From assembly GCA_019671005.1 (NCBI GenBank), contig CM033745.1:20078921-20142920 (forward strand): a DNA stretch of 64,000 bases, given 5' to 3'. The notes under the pieces were generated by a model that was not told the DNA's origin, did not search any database, and was given only the letters and a program-made list of their open reading frames with translations. Source of the stretch: Hibiscus mutabilis. Its lineage: Eukaryota; Streptophyta; Magnoliopsida; Malvales; Malvaceae. The translations under genes and the position numbers were made by a program. Positions 22,708 to 35,356 of this stretch are shown here, piece by piece (position 1 is the first letter of the stretch; the number at the start of each line of letters is the position of its first letter).

Positions 22708-24492
22708 TCACTGACTTTTCTCTTGTCCCTTTCCCCTACAGGGTGGCATTGGTTTCCCACATAAGCAGAGATTGTGAGCATAAGCAGAAGCAGGGAAGAT
22801 GTTGTAAGGTCGGCCTTGTGGGATCTCCCCGCATAGTCTATTTGCCCTGAAGCTTGCATGTCTCATAACCTTAATACCCAATAAGCTAGTTGGGATTTTT
22901 CCAGTCAGCCTGTTGATGGAAATATCAAGCCAGTGAAGCTTCACCAATCGTCCTAAACTTATCGGTATGGTGCCGGTTATCAGGTTCCTTGAAATGTCCA
23001 GCCTTTCGAGTTCAACAAGATTCGAGATTGAACTTGGGATCTGGCCTGCAATCTTGTTGCTTCCTATGTTCAACACTTTCAAACTCAACCCTTCGGTGAA
23101 TTCTGGTATTGTACCAGAAATGCGATTATTTGACACATCTATTACCTCCAAGAAGCTGCTTGTTTGGTTATTTAAAATGCTCGAGAGTGAGCCGCATACC
23201 TGATTCGAATGAAGATCAATAGAGGAAATCCCATCCGGAGCTTTGAGCTCCGAAAGATCAAACTTGAGCATGTTATTTGAAAGCTTCACCCTCTGCAGAC
23301 TTGTCATGTTTGTGAAAAAAGTTGAAATGCTCCCAGTGAGGAAATTATTGGACAAGTCCACAGAGTTCAATGAATCGGGCCTTGTAAACTTTGGGAGGCT
23401 TCCTCTCAGTTTACAACCAGCTAGGTTTACATCTGAAAGCTGTCTGTCTCTGATCCAGTTAGGAACTGTCCCCAAACTGAGGTCGTTGAAAGATAGGTCT
23501 ATTGACAAAAGTGAAGGGATGCCCCTGGTAGAGACATCGGGTAAAGGGTTTGAGAACCCATTTCTGGATAAATTAAGGGACCAAAGATTCTGCAATCTTG
23601 AAATAGATGCTGGAATGTGACCTATAAACTTGTTGCTACTCAATGAAAGACTAGTGAGAGACTTAAGGTTCCCTATCTGTTCCGGGATGGTTCCAGTGAG
23701 CTGATTGTGGCTCAATGACAGATATGATAGACTGACCAAGTTGAACATGGAAATGGGCAGGTGAGCTGATAATTGATTATTTGAGAGGTCGATAAAAGTA
23801 ATGTTTCGAAACTGTCCTATAAATTCAGGGATAGAACCAGACAATGAGTTGAAGCTGAGATCAAAAGACTGCAAATGAAGAAGGGTTTTGAAACTAGAAG
23901 GAATAGGACCTGACAAATAATTTCTCCCTAAATTCATCATCACAAGGTTTTTCAAATTTCCTAAGCTTGGAGGGACTGCCCCCTTTAAATGGTTACCAGC
24001 CAATGAGAGTGTTTGGAGATGGGACAACTGACCTAAACTTAAAGGAATGGTACCTTGAATGGAATTGTCTTCAAGGACCAACTGTGTAAGTCTGGTTAGC
24101 TTGGAAAAGCTATCTGGGACTGGACCTGAAATAAGCTTCATCCCACTTATGACCAACACCTCTAAGAAAGGCAAACTACCCAGAGAAGAAGACAGAGTAC
24201 CCTTCATGTAGAGGCTACTGTCCCTTGCAGGCCTTTGAAGTGCCAATGTAGTGACCCTTCCTGCCGGATTACATTGAACACCTTCCCAATCTCCTCCACA
24301 ACAATCCCTTCCAATCCATGAAGAGAGACTCTCGGTTGTGTCCTTCACTATTTTGGCCTTGAAACCGAGCAGAGCAGCTCTATCTGCCAATGAGCAAACA
24401 GGTGGTGCTTGGGAGATTGGTTCAGCTAGTGACAACACTCCTAGAGTAGAACAAACGAGTAGAACATTAAAAACCCAAATCAGAATCTGCAT
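22708..24492 (-). CDS. Secreted leucine-rich-repeat protein, 594 aa, no kinase or membrane anchor
   Basis: An extracellular LRR protein, likely in the cell wall or at the plasma membrane surface. Residues 1-23 are a signal peptide (MQILIWVFNVLLVCSTLG). An LRR N-cap follows with C33, the SWIGRDCC motif (58-65) and C74. From about residue 98 to 560 there are some 17-18 plant-type repeats (LxxLxLSxNxLxGxIPxxLGxL). The end has a cysteine pair (CLCGKPMPPC) as a C-cap and then a short basic tail. There is no transmembrane helix and no kinase, so it is neither a receptor kinase nor a typical receptor-like protein. It belongs with the PGIP/DRT100-like LRR proteins. It is a single exon with no breaks. 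The neighbouring HMGB pseudogene repeats, from memory, the Arabidopsis pair At5g23400 (LRR) and At5g23405 (HMG box). The ligand is unknown. Confidence 0.92.
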   Translation of the reverse strand: MQILIWVFNVLLVCSTLGVLSLAEPISQAPPVCSLADRAALLGFKAKIVKDTTESLSSWIGRDCCGGDWEGVQCNPAGRVTTLALQRPARDSSLYMKGTLSSSLGSLPFLEVLVISGMKLISGPVPDSFSKLTRLTQLVLEDNSIQGTIPLSLGQLSHLQTLSLAGNHLKGAVPPSLGNLKNLVMMNLGRNYLSGPIPSSFKTLLHLQSFDLSFNSLSGSIPEFIGQFRNITFIDLSNNQLSAHLPISMFNLVSLSYLSLSHNQLTGTIPEQIGNLKSLTSLSLSSNKFIGHIPASISRLQNLWSLNLSRNGFSNPLPDVSTRGIPSLLSIDLSFNDLSLGTVPNWIRDRQLSDVNLAGCKLRGSLPKFTRPDSLNSVDLSNNFLTGSISTFFTNMTSLQRVKLSNNMLKFDLSELKAPDGISSIDLHSNQVCGSLSSILNNQTSSFLEVIDVSNNRISGTIPEFTEGLSLKVLNIGSNKIAGQIPSSISNLVELERLDISRNLITGTIPISLGRLVKLHWLDISINRLTGKIPTSLLGIKVMRHASFRANRLCGEIPQGRPYNIFPASAYAHNLCLCGKPMPPCRGKGQEKSQ

Positions 24493-24776
24493 TTTGGGAG
24501 GTGGGTGTTGATCAAATCAGAGAAATTTTTTCACACATATAGGGTTTTTCCACTGCTGCAGGATCTGACAGAAGGAACTTTGAATGGGAGAAAACAAGCA
24601 AGAAAGTTGGAAAAATATATTCTATCATGGAAAAAGTAAGAATAAAGTTTCCAGAACAGACATGGGGGTTGTTCTGTTTCTTCACGTAGACAGGAAAAGT
24701 GTAATGATGGGGGGAAAAAGAAAAGAAAGCAGATTCAAGGAGTGAAATGTGGTGAATTGTAAACAATGTTTCCCCC

Positions 24777-24789
24777 TCATATTTATAGT
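24777..24789 (-). promoter_or_regulatory. TATA box of the LRR gene
   Basis: On the minus strand the sequence reads ACTATAAATATGA, a canonical plant TATA box. It lies about 290 bases before the ATG at 24492 and implies a leader of roughly 260 bases. Confidence 0.55.
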
Positions 24790-24799
24790 ACCAGAAGAA

Positions 24800-27255
24800 G
24801 GAAACTGAATCGAAGTTTAAAGATTCTCACATGAGGAATTGTGACCGTTTGATGAAATCACGTGGATCCTAGTTTCATTTTGAACGTTGGAGCGCAATTC
24901 ATTCAAAATCCCTTCACCTTTTCTGGTAAATCAATTGGCTTCATATTGCGTGTATATGTGTAAACTACTGTTGTTCTTCATGTTTTTGACGCCATTAATA
25001 CTCGTGAATACGGGCTCGGCTCGGCTCTCGCCCCTTCATCAATTTATCTCAAGTATTGAAAGTCGTCACATGTGTAAATAAACTATTCGAACTTCGACGT
25101 ATTGGAGTTGATTCATCTGGGTTTAATTATGGTTTTAGTCCTTCTACTATGCTAAAATCTGAGATTTAATTTTTATATTTTAATTTGACATTATTTGTTC
25201 CTTCTATTTTTATAGGATTATTATCACATACACAGGCGGCGGAAACTTTTTGTTTTCACAAGCCTTTTAATTTTGGGTTTAGAGTTTAGGTTAAAATGTA
25301 GGGTTTATAGTTAGAATTTAGGGTTTAAGGTTTAGCTTTAGGTTTTAGAGATTTAGGGTTTAGCCTATAAACCTTAAAATTTAACCTTAAACCTAAAATT
25401 ATATCAACAACCCATAAATTCAAAATTACTATACTTAAACCAACCCTTAACCCTAAACAGAGTCTCCAAATCTTAAAACTAATGAGCTTGTGTAAACAAA
25501 ACATGGACTAATTATCCTTTTTTATAATGCTATAGCAGGTCTAAAGAGGTAACATTGTTAGTTGTTTTCGTTAAAATGATGACTCCATGTAAATTTATGG
25601 TTAGTTTGAGCGTAGCTTAAAAAGTTAATTTCATTCGTCTATTTCTGTCACCCTACACTCCTAAAAAGGTGTAAAACAAAAAGGAAGTTGCAAAGGCCAA
25701 TCGGTCTTATCTCATTAGAATTAGTGACAAATTGTATAAAATAGTATGGATGGGGAGGAGGACAAAATTGTATAAGAAAAACATTACAAGATATTGGATT
25801 TGATTACTTGATCCTTTTCCTAAATGGGAAGTTTACTTTTTGTTAATTCCAACTTGTTAAGGAAGGTGGTTTTGTTCTCATTTCCGATCGGGGAATATTG
25901 TGTTCTACCTTTGTATTCCATTTCCTATCACCTTTCGGTAGAAAAAAAATATGCAAGCAAGACCAAGGTTTTGAATTTTAATATTTTAAAATTGAATCAT
26001 TTTAGAATCTATAAACATTTTGAGTTTGTTTAAATTGTAGACTTTTCATTAATGAGTCAGACTGTACCAAATTAAGACTTAATTAAATTTTAGGATCATA
26101 ATGGACAAATGTAGGAATATTTGTGTAATCTGATAGGGGATTAATAATAAAGAATGTTAGAATTGCATAGATTAGGCAGGAGACAAGATCTTTTAGGGTG
26201 GTTAATATGTTAGTTAGAAATGTTGAAATTCTTAGAAAAGTTTGTGAATCATTCTTGAAATTTGATTCCTCCAAGTCACATCACCTCTTAATCTCCTCCA
26301 TCTTTTCAACACTAAACTTCGTATAGTATACCCCTTAATAAAATCTTATATTTTTTTTTGTGTCTCTATCTACGCCCTAACACTAAAAGATTAAAACACA
26401 ATATTCTAATACTAATTGTTAAATCATAAATTATAAACACTAAACCTTAAAATTTAACGCTAAATCCTATATCTTAATGTTGAAACATAGATAAAAACAC
26501 CAAACAAGGCCCGGCGATTTCTATCATCGAAACATACCCAAACTTTTACTAAATTCACCGTACAAAAGGCTAGGATTAAATATAAAAATGAAGATAAAAA
26601 TAAATTTTGGGTTCAAAATTTATTATTATAAAATAATATATTTAAATTTAATGTTTAATTTTTAGTACAATAAAAAATTAATTAAACACCCATCAATTCT
26701 AGTATAAAAAAATTCAATACTTAATTTAAATTTGGTCCATATTTGAGTTTTTACATTTTTACAAAATATATTTGTATGTTTTAATGTAATTACATAAATA
26801 TTAATTTTTTGCAGCATGTCAGATTGATTATGGCCTACAAACCTTTTTATTTCGTATATGTTAAAAGCTACGGTGTGGTTCTCCCAATGTATCCGAAAAT
26901 ATAGTATTATAACTTGTTCGCCTTCCATGATAGGCAGTGGTATAACTATAAGGAAGTACCTGCGGGGGTTTATTTATTTATTTATTTTTTAAACAGAGAT
27001 TGAAATTGAATTTTATTTTAAAAGATATCGAAGGGTTTTATTTACAAATTTGCAAAAAATTTGGGGCATAACTAAATTTTTTTGAAATTTCAAGTGGCAT
27101 AATGAGAACTTTTAAAAGTTATGGGAGAAATTTAATTAAAAAAATTAAAATTTAATATGAATTTCTAAAAATTTTGTAGGAGGCAAATTAAATTTTTAAA
27201 ATCTTAAGGGGCTAAAATATAATTTTTCAAAAATTTAGGGGGCCATGGACCCCAC
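24800..27255. other. Spacer with repeats; no gene supported
   Basis: AT-rich. It holds the inverted telomere-like repeat at 25240-25500 (listed separately), a fragment at about 25570-25680 like one arm of the GTAAAAC MITE family, and a patch at 27110-27255 with phrases such as GGGGGCCATGGACCCC that resemble common plant repeats. Short ORFs have no family features. Confidence 0.5.
25240..25500. repeat. Inverted repeat made of degenerate TTTAGGG/CCCTAAA words
   Basis: The left arm runs TTTTGTTTTCACAAGCC, then many TTTAGGGT-like words in + orientation. The right arm has CCTTAAACC and CCCTAAAC words and closes with GAGCTTGTGTAAACAAAAC, the inverse of the left edge. The shape is that of a foldback or MITE-like unit built from telomere-like words. 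Confidence 0.55.
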
Positions 27256-27345
27256 AAATCCTCTCTCCCAACTATGGACCGATTTCTCAGAATGGGTATA
27301 GCCACTGAAGGCACTTGCAAGCTCTGTCACAAGCGTCGTATTTTG
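27256..27345 (+). pseudogene. LINE reverse-transcriptase C-terminus (zf-RVT), left part
   Basis: Reads MDRFLRMGIATEGTCKLCH, the zinc-binding zf-RVT domain at the C-terminal end of plant LINE reverse transcriptases. It stops at the target duplication TTTTG of an inserted solo LTR and resumes at 37057, about 9.7 kb away. Confidence 0.7.
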
Positions 27346-28257
27346 TGAAATAAATATTATTTGATATCAAAATAAATAAATAAATAAAAGATGTAGTAAA
27401 GAGAAAATGACCGATTCGCAGGGACTAAAGAGCTTTTGATGTTGGAAAGTTTTGATTCTGATTTTGTTGTGAAAGTAAAGAAAAAAGGGGGTTGATTTTT
27501 AAAACTAAGTAGAAATTAAAAATAAAGTGGATCTGAAAGTAAGAAAAATTATGGAAGTAAATTTAAGAGAAAACTGATTAAATGAAATAGACTAAAGCTT
27601 AGCTTAGCCTTGATTCAAATTGATCATCGAAAAAGATATTTTCACCGGATACACGCCGGTTATAGTCTACAAGACCCAACCCTTGTAATTTGCTTTTCAC
27701 TTTTTGTAACCAACAATCCAAAGGCAATCTTTGGAATTCGGTTCTTACTTGGACTAGCCACAACTATCGTTGTTAGCGCCACTGTAGTTAAGTGTTTAAA
27801 AAAGCCCGACTCGGATCATGTTGTCTCAATGAGAATCGAATCCGATCTCAATTTCCCTTAGCGAATCCGTCACTAAGTGTGTTCACAGAAAGTCGAATAT
27901 GCTACAAGCCGATCCTTCCTCCCAACTTTAAATCAGAACAACATTCAAACCAACGAGCTCTTTTTGAATTAAAAGTGTAAAAATTTTTAAAAGAAAGGCC
28001 GATTGCCTATTTAAGTTTTTAGAAAATTGAGAATGTTATCCGAAGATATTAAGTGCTTTTCAATTCTCACAAAATGAATTGAGGCATCGCTTTAAGCCTT
28101 TGACTAATTGAAAATTTTAGCTAAGCATGATTATGGTAAAAATCATACTTAGCATTTAAAAAAATAAAAAACTAAAAGAACAAGAACGTAAGGAGAATTT
28201 TATAAAACTTCAAAAACAAACTAAGAATGAGAGATAATTTGAGCTTACCCCAAATGA

Positions 28258-28269
28258 AGTATTTATAGT
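28258..28269 (-). promoter_or_regulatory. TATA box of the minus-strand solo LTR
   Basis: On the minus strand ACTATAAATACT, followed downstream by a leader-like sequence, as expected at the U3/R border of an LTR. Confidence 0.45.
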
Positions 28270-28433
28270 ATTCTAAAACCCTAAAAATAACCTAAACAAA
28301 TAATAAAAGATAAAACCTAAAAAATATTTAAATCCTAAAAAGATAATTTCCAAGTTTGAAATTCAAAATGCAGCTAACCCTGCTATCCTCTGTTGCTGAC
28401 GTCACCTTCTAGAAGCCGCTGACTGGATGACAC

Positions 28434-29950
28434 TGTTGGAGTATGCCCAAAGACCAATCATGAGATGGTTGTAAAAGATATACTTATTTTATCTTGTTTA
28501 TTAATATAAAGCCATTATTATTATTTCAGTCTTATTCTGTGTATCTATAAATAAACTGAATTATAATAAAGTCCTTAAAATAATATAGTTATTCTTGAAT
28601 GTCCTTAGTCAAGAATTATTGTGGGCTTGGACAACAATAATGTATTAAGACTAATATGTAGTTGGTTGATGACAAAGTGTTGTCATTGACATGAAGATAT
28701 CAAAATCAACACATAAGTATGTGTTAGGGAACAACATACTAGACTGACCCGTTATGAGCATGTTTCTTGGATTATTATGTGACAGTCACAACATTGCTTA
28801 TGGTGATACTTACATGTATGATCCCCAGACTTGAGATCATCATTATTTCAACATCGTGAGTGTCATTTTGATACAATCAAACGTGTGTCATAACTGACTA
28901 AACTATAAAGACTGATATTAGATATGTCATAATTTGTGTAGCGAAATATGGTTGATCAAGATAGGATTTGTCCTTCCTACATAATTGGAGTAATATCATA
29001 GGCCACTTGATTGAGTGAAACTAGAAAATGCATGGTCATGCTCGAATAAATTGATATGGGATATCATAATTATTCGTTTATAATAGTCTACTCAAGATAT
29101 CAAGAAACATTATATGGACTATACAAGTGTGACTAATTCATGACTTGTGTCCGATCTAGATATGAGGACAAAAGGATGAAATACATAAAAGAAGTTAATC
29201 ACAAAAAAAAAGTTAAATCGAACCACGGTTTCATGTAACTTAGGTATCAATAATGTATTGCTAGATGCCACTCATTGCTTGTAATATTAGAATTGTTCTG
29301 GATATTACTGCTAACGTTACATGAACCTATAAGAGTCACACCCTATGATGGAAGTGAACAAATATCGATTAGATAACATGTGTACAAACATGTTGTACAC
29401 GTAATTAGTGAGAAACCAGAATTGTTATAATTATTGTAATTATGGATAATTTCGTTTATATATATATATATATATGTGCGTTAATATTTGATAAGTTATT
29501 GTAATTATCAAATATTATTAAAGTATATATATATCTCTAAAAGAAACCTAATTAAAGTAGAACCAGATTCTACATATTTAATTATATTCAGTTAAATATA
29601 TTGTATATTTAAGAATCCGAATTTAATTAGAATTAGGTTTTTAAATGCTATATAAAGGCATAAGGTCTAGCAGCCATTTATTCCTGGTATTTGAAAAACC
29701 TCTCTAATAGTTAGAGAAAGAAAATATTGTTCGTTTCATTCGGGTGGACTACGTAGAGGTCGGAACGTTATTGTTACGACTCGAATTTGATTTGGTTATT
29801 TCGAATTCCCTACAGATTTCCAGATTCCAGATTTATTAAGGTAACGTTTCATCTTTTATCACCCTAAATTCGTCCTTTGTACATGGATCACTGGTAGATT
29901 ACGCCGGATAATTTTTTCCCCGCCATAGGGTGTACCGGCGTTTCCTAACA
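28434..29950 (+). repeat. Copia-1 5' LTR
   Basis: 1517 bp, TG...CA ends. It contains the TATA box GCTATATAAAGGC near 29647-29659 and a (TA)n run near 29458-29475. Confidence 0.93.
29647..29659 (+). promoter_or_regulatory. LTR promoter TATA box
   Basis: GCTATATAAAGGC, conserved in the Copia-1 3' LTR (near 36562) and in the Copia-2 LTR (near 59550). It would drive the genomic transcript. Confidence 0.6.
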
Positions 29951-29951
29951 G

Positions 29952-29964
29952 TGGTATCAAAGCC
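29952..29964 (+). other. Copia-1 primer-binding site
   Basis: TGGTATCAAAGCC matches the 3' end complement of initiator methionine tRNA (TGGTATCAGAGCC type) with one change. It lies one base after the LTR end. Confidence 0.8.
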
Positions 29965-31412
29965 AATTATACGATACGAATTCAGACTTAAATACTTGGA
30001 TAATGTTTTTATGAGATGCATGCTTTACTTTTTCTGTTTTGACGAGTATGTGATGTTTGTGCGAAACGTAGAAATTGAATCCAGTCGCGATTAATATGTT
30101 AATATGTTTTAACAAGTTTTTACGACCGATGGTTAAGTGTTAATCATGTGTTTGTTGCAGTAAGATTTTGATAATAATATGTTAATAGTTGACATGATGA
30201 ACACGCGGTTAAGAAACAGATCGTTTTTGGCAGAGGAATAATGGTTATTCCAGAGTGAAAAACCTTAGGGATTGAAAAATCCTAAAAACATGAATCCGTT
30301 GATAAAAGTTATCAAATTGTGAAGTTTTTCCATAGTAATCGAAGTGCCAAAATTAAAAATGTTTATGTTTTGGATGATATGCACGGTGTTTGAAAATGCA
30401 TGGTTATAACCTAAATAGCCTATTTACTTTAGTTTTATATAAATACGACCTGCGTGTCGTGTCTTTCTTTCTTCTATTGTAATTCTCTTCTCATCTTATT
30501 CCCTCGTATGTAAAACGAGTTTCTGAAAAATTGTAATATTTACAGAGAAAGCGTGGACCAAAGGAGCAGACTGATGGGTCGATCAAAGGTGGATTAGGTG
30601 TTTGAGAAGCAAGTTTTATCTTTAGTAATTTTGGTTCTCCCATTGGCTTGGGATGGGCCAACTTAGTTTTAAGGGCTATAACCATTGCATTTATATTTAC
30701 TGCTTTACATGTATGTGATACAATGTATGTTTTTTAACGTGATGGTAACTGATTGATCATAATAGAATGGTAAGATTAATATAACAAAAAACCCCTCCAT
30801 ATTTAATTAAAATTAGTCATCCAATATTAGCCCTCATTAAAACCTCGATCGGTACTATGTAGGTTTTGCCAAAGCAAAATACTTAGATCTATCCTGGTTA
30901 AACGCGAAGAATAAGTAAGTGATATTCACTGGTAGTAATATTGGTTAAACTAGGTTGTTCTAATAAGATTAGAAACCTAAAGACTAATGATTGTTCAAGA
31001 ACTTTGGTGATTGAAAAACAATACGAAAGTGCATGTCTAGGATTGGTTCTTTGAATGACTTGGTATTTAAGCGTGCCCAGTACACCACCTCTCTTACATA
31101 AGTTACCTACCTGGTGCACTGTTCATTATTGTTCTTTCTATTAGACCATATGAACTTTGTTTTGGACAAAAAGTTGTTCATCAAATATATGAATTACATG
31201 AGATGTAATTAGCAAGTGTTGCTTACCTAAATAATTGAATTCTAGGAGTAAAACCAAAGCTGACTTAGAATAAAATTAAATATAGATCCTTACCCGCTAG
31301 AAATACTTTTAGCAAGTTTTTCGATTTTGAGGGTTTTTAATAGTGGGAATGTTATAACTTTATAAACATGATAAATAGGTACTTATAAAACATATTTTAT
31401 CGTTGTAGATTT

Positions 31413-32329
31413 ATGGAAAACACATTATCATTGAGATCCGACCTTGAGAAGAACAAATTAAATGGCTTGAACTTCCTTGACAGGTTCCACAATTTGAAGA
31501 TTATTCTCAAACAAGAACGGAAACTAACAGTCATCGAAGAACCTATCCTTAAAAAGCCAACAGATGATGCCTCTAAAGATGAATTAGAAGCATTTGAAAA
31601 ATACTCAAGTGACATGGTAGATGTCGGTTGTTTGATGCTTGCGACCATGACCCCTGAGCTTCAGAAGCAACATGAGGACATGGTTCCCTATGAGATGGTT
31701 AAAAATCTCGAAGAATTATATGAGGTGCAAGCTCGTTAAGATAGGTATAGGCCTCTAAGGCTTTGTTTTGATGCAAGATGGTCGAGGGAACTCTAGTGGG
31801 AACTCATGTTCTCAAAATGATAGGGTATAATCAAACCTTGGAAAAGTTGGGCTTCCCTCTAAGTATTGAATTGGCTATTGATGTTATCCTGCAATCGTTG
31901 CCGGATAGTTTTAATCAGTTTGTTCTTAATTTCAATATGAATGAAATTAACAAATCGTTACCCTAGTTGCTTGGTCTGTTAAGAACAACAAAGAACAACA
32001 TGAAAAAGGTTGGCTGCAAACCTATTCTGATGGTCTAAAAAGATAACAGAAAATGAAAGCCCAACACCAAGGCAAAACCAAAGACCAACAAAGGAAATGC
32101 TGCATTGAAACCCAAAGGAGAAGTTGCAAAAGAAGGAAAGTGTTTCCATTGCAACAATGCTGGACATTGGAAGAGAAACTGCCATGTCTATCTTGAGGAC
32201 ATCAAGAAAGCAAGAGAAAATGGACAGTCTAGATCAGGTATTTATGTTATTGATATTAATATTTCAACATCTATTTTTTGGGTATTAAATACCGGTTGTG
32301 ATTCTCACATTTGTACTTCTGTACAATGA
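31413..32329 (+). pseudogene. Copia-1 gag and protease start, broken
   Basis: Capsid-like gag in pieces. ATG at 31413 opens 108 codons (FLDRFHNLKIILKQER, YSSDMVDVGCLMLATM) to a stop at 31737. Further blocks are 31778-31966 (DVILQSLPDSFNQFVLNF) and 32105-32329. The last holds the zinc knuckle CFHCNNAGHWKRNC and then the protease motif, which here reads LNTGCDSHIC. The catalytic aspartate of DTG is asparagine, so the protease would be inactive even if translated. Confidence 0.85.
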
Positions 32330-32359
32330 CTAAAAGGAGTAGAAAATTGGCAAAAGGAG

Positions 32360-35342
32360 ATGGACATACGAGTTGGAAATAGAGCAAGAGTTGATGCATT
32401 AGCCATAGGAACATATAGTTTGTCATTACCTAGTGGACTTGTTTTAGATTTAGAGGATTGTTATTTCGTACCTAGTTTGACTAAAAATATTATTTCAACT
32501 TCTTGTTTGGACAATATTGGTTTTGAGATTATTATTAAGAATAATAGTTGTTCTCTTTCCCTCAATAATATTTTTTATGGTACGACTTAATTAATCAATG
32601 ACCTCTATATCTTAGATCAAGACAATTCCATATATAACATAAATACGAAAAGATAAAAAACAAATGACTCTAATCAAACTTATCTTTGGCATTGTCGCTT
32701 GGGTCATATAAGTGAGAAACGCATATCAAAACTTCATAAAGATGGATTTTTGGATTCTTTTATTTTCCAACAATTAGATATTTGTGAACCTTGCTTAATG
32801 GGAAAAATGACCAAATCACCGTTTGACGATAAAAACGAATGAGCAAGTGATTTATTAGGTCTAATACATAGTGATGTATGTGGACCGATGAATACTCAAG
32901 CAAGAGGAAGGTTTCAATACTTCATTACTTTCACTGACGACTTCAGTAGATATGGGTACGTTTACCTAATGCATCATAAATCTGAAGCCCTTGAAAAGTT
33001 CAAGGATTTTAAGAATGAAGTACAAAACCAATTAGGAAAGAGTATCAAAACTCTTCAATCAGATCGAGGAGGAGAATACTTAAGCTTAGAGTTTGATGAA
33101 CTTCTTAAAGAATGTGGGATTGTCTCACAACTTTCACCTCCGGGTACTCCACAACATAATGGAGTCTCTGAAAGGAGAAATCGAATATTGTTAGACATGG
33201 TTCGGTCAATGATGAGTCATGCTGATCTTCCAACTTCTTTTTGGGGATATGCGCTAGAAACAACTGCTTTCACACTAAATCGTGTTCCATCTAAAGTGGT
33301 TCAAAAGACACCATATGAGACGTGGACTGGGAAACGTCCTAGTATGTCTTTTATGAAAATTTGGGGATGCGAAGTTTATGTTAAACATCATATGTCTACA
33401 AAACTCGAACCTAAATCTCATAAGTGTAATTTTGTAGGGTATCCTAAAGAAACAAAAGGATATTGTTTCTTTAATCCATCCGGGAACAAAGTGTTTGTTG
33501 CTCGAACGGGAGTCTTCCTCAAAAGAGAATTTAATTTCAAAAAAGGAAGTGGGAGAAATATTGAACTTGTGGAAATTCAAGGTCAACCACAGATCACTGA
33601 ACCAGAGATTGAACAACAACAAGTTCCACAAATAGTTGAGGAACATCTAATCGTTCTTGAAACACAACCACTGCAAAGGTCTATGAGAGAACGCAATACG
33701 CCTGAGAGATATGGATTTCTTGTCACATTGCATACAGATGTTCTTCTCATGGACCAAGATGAGCCTAGGACTTATTGGGAAGCAGTGGAGAGCCCAGACT
33801 CTGAGAAATGGCTAGAAGCCATAAAATCCGAGATGGATTCTATGTTAAAAAACCAAGTATGGACTTCGGTTGACCCACCCGAAGGAATTAAGTCCATAGG
33901 ATGCAAATGGGTTTTCAAAAAGAAAACTGACATGGATGGCAATATACAAACATACAAAGGGCGATTGGTCACTAAGGGATTTCGTCAAATTCATGGTATA
34001 GACTATGATGAAACCTTTTCCCATGTTGCTATGTTTAAATCTATCCAGATATTGCTTGCAATAGCTGCATATTATGATTATGAAATCTGGTAAATGGATG
34101 TCAAAACCGTTTTCCTTAGTGGAAAATTTGATGAGGATGTATACATAACACAACCTAAGGGTTTTGTCGATCCAAAAGATGCCCTAAAAGTATGCAATCT
34201 ACAAAGATCCATTTATGGGTTGAAGCAAGCTTCTCGAAGTTGGAATCTTCGTTTTAATGAGGCAATCAAAGAGTTTGGTTTCATTAAAAATAAAGATGAA
34301 CCATGTGTTTTCAAGAAAACTAGTGGGAGCACTTTTACATTCTTAGTATTGTATGTGGATGACATACTAATAATAGGAAATGACATACCTACCTTACAGT
34401 CTGTAAAGACTTGATTAGGAAAATGTTTTTTCTATGAAAGACTTGGGTGAAGCAACCTACATATTAAGAATCAAGATCTATAGAGATAGATCAAGACGAT
34501 TTCTAAGACTAAGTCAAAATACATACATAGATAAAATACTTAAAAGATTCAGTGTGGAAGAATCTAAAAGAGGATTCTTACCTATGAGACATGATATTTC
34601 TCTCTCGAAGGAAATGTATCATTCAACACCTCAAGAGAGAGTGTGCATGAGTAAGATTCCATATGCTTCAGCCATTGGATCTATCATGTATGCCATGCTA
34701 TGTACACGTCCGGATGTATCACATGCACTAAGTATGACAAGTCGATACAAAGTAGATCCCGGTGAAGGTCATTGGGTTGCAGTCAAAAATATCCTTAAGT
34801 ACTTAAGAAAAACTAATGATACATTCCTTATGTATGGAGGTGAGAAAGAGATAAGTATAAAATGTTATACTGACGCAAGCTTCCAAACTGATAATGATGA
34901 TTCTCGATCACAATCGGGTTTTGTGATTTGCTTTAATGGAGGTGCTATAAGCTGGAAAAGTTCAAAGCAAGATACAATAGCAGATTCTACAACAGAAGTC
35001 GAGTATATTGCAGCAAGCGATGCTGTAAAAGAGGCTGTTTGGATCAAAAAGTTCATATTTGAACTAGGGGTCGTGCCTAGCATATCAAATGCCATAGATC
35101 TACGTTGTGACAACAACAGAGCCATTGCACAAGCAAAAGAACCCAGATCTCACCAGCGATCCAAACACATACTTAGGCGTTACCATCTCATTCGTGAAAT
35201 GATTGACCGAGGAAATGTGGAAATATACAGAGTACCAACAGATGACAATATCACTGATCCACTGACAAAGCCTCTGATACAACAGAAGCATGAACATCAC
35301 ACTAAGTCTCTTGGTATTAGATATATGAGTGATTGGTCTTAG
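32360..35342 (+). pseudogene. Copia-1 pol (protease end, integrase, reverse transcriptase, RNase H), broken
   Basis: A block at 32360-32590 completes the protease region. The integrase zinc finger (HCRLGH, CEPCLMGK) lies at 32690-32810. A TGA at 32839-32841 interrupts it just before ASDLLGLIHSDVCGP. The integrase core then runs with its D, D, E triad (DVCGP, SDRGGEY, GVSERRN), followed by RT start WVFKKKTDMDG. A TAA at 34091-34093, probably a former CAA, separates MDVKTVFLSG. YVDDILIIGND is intact at about 34350. A TGA plus a one-base insertion occurs near 34411-34430. RNase H follows (CYTDASFQTDNDD, ADSTTEVEYIAAS) to the stop at 35340-35342. Few lesions, mostly C-to-T or G-to-A. Confidence 0.9.
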
Positions 35343-35356
35343 TGTTAGTGGGAGAT

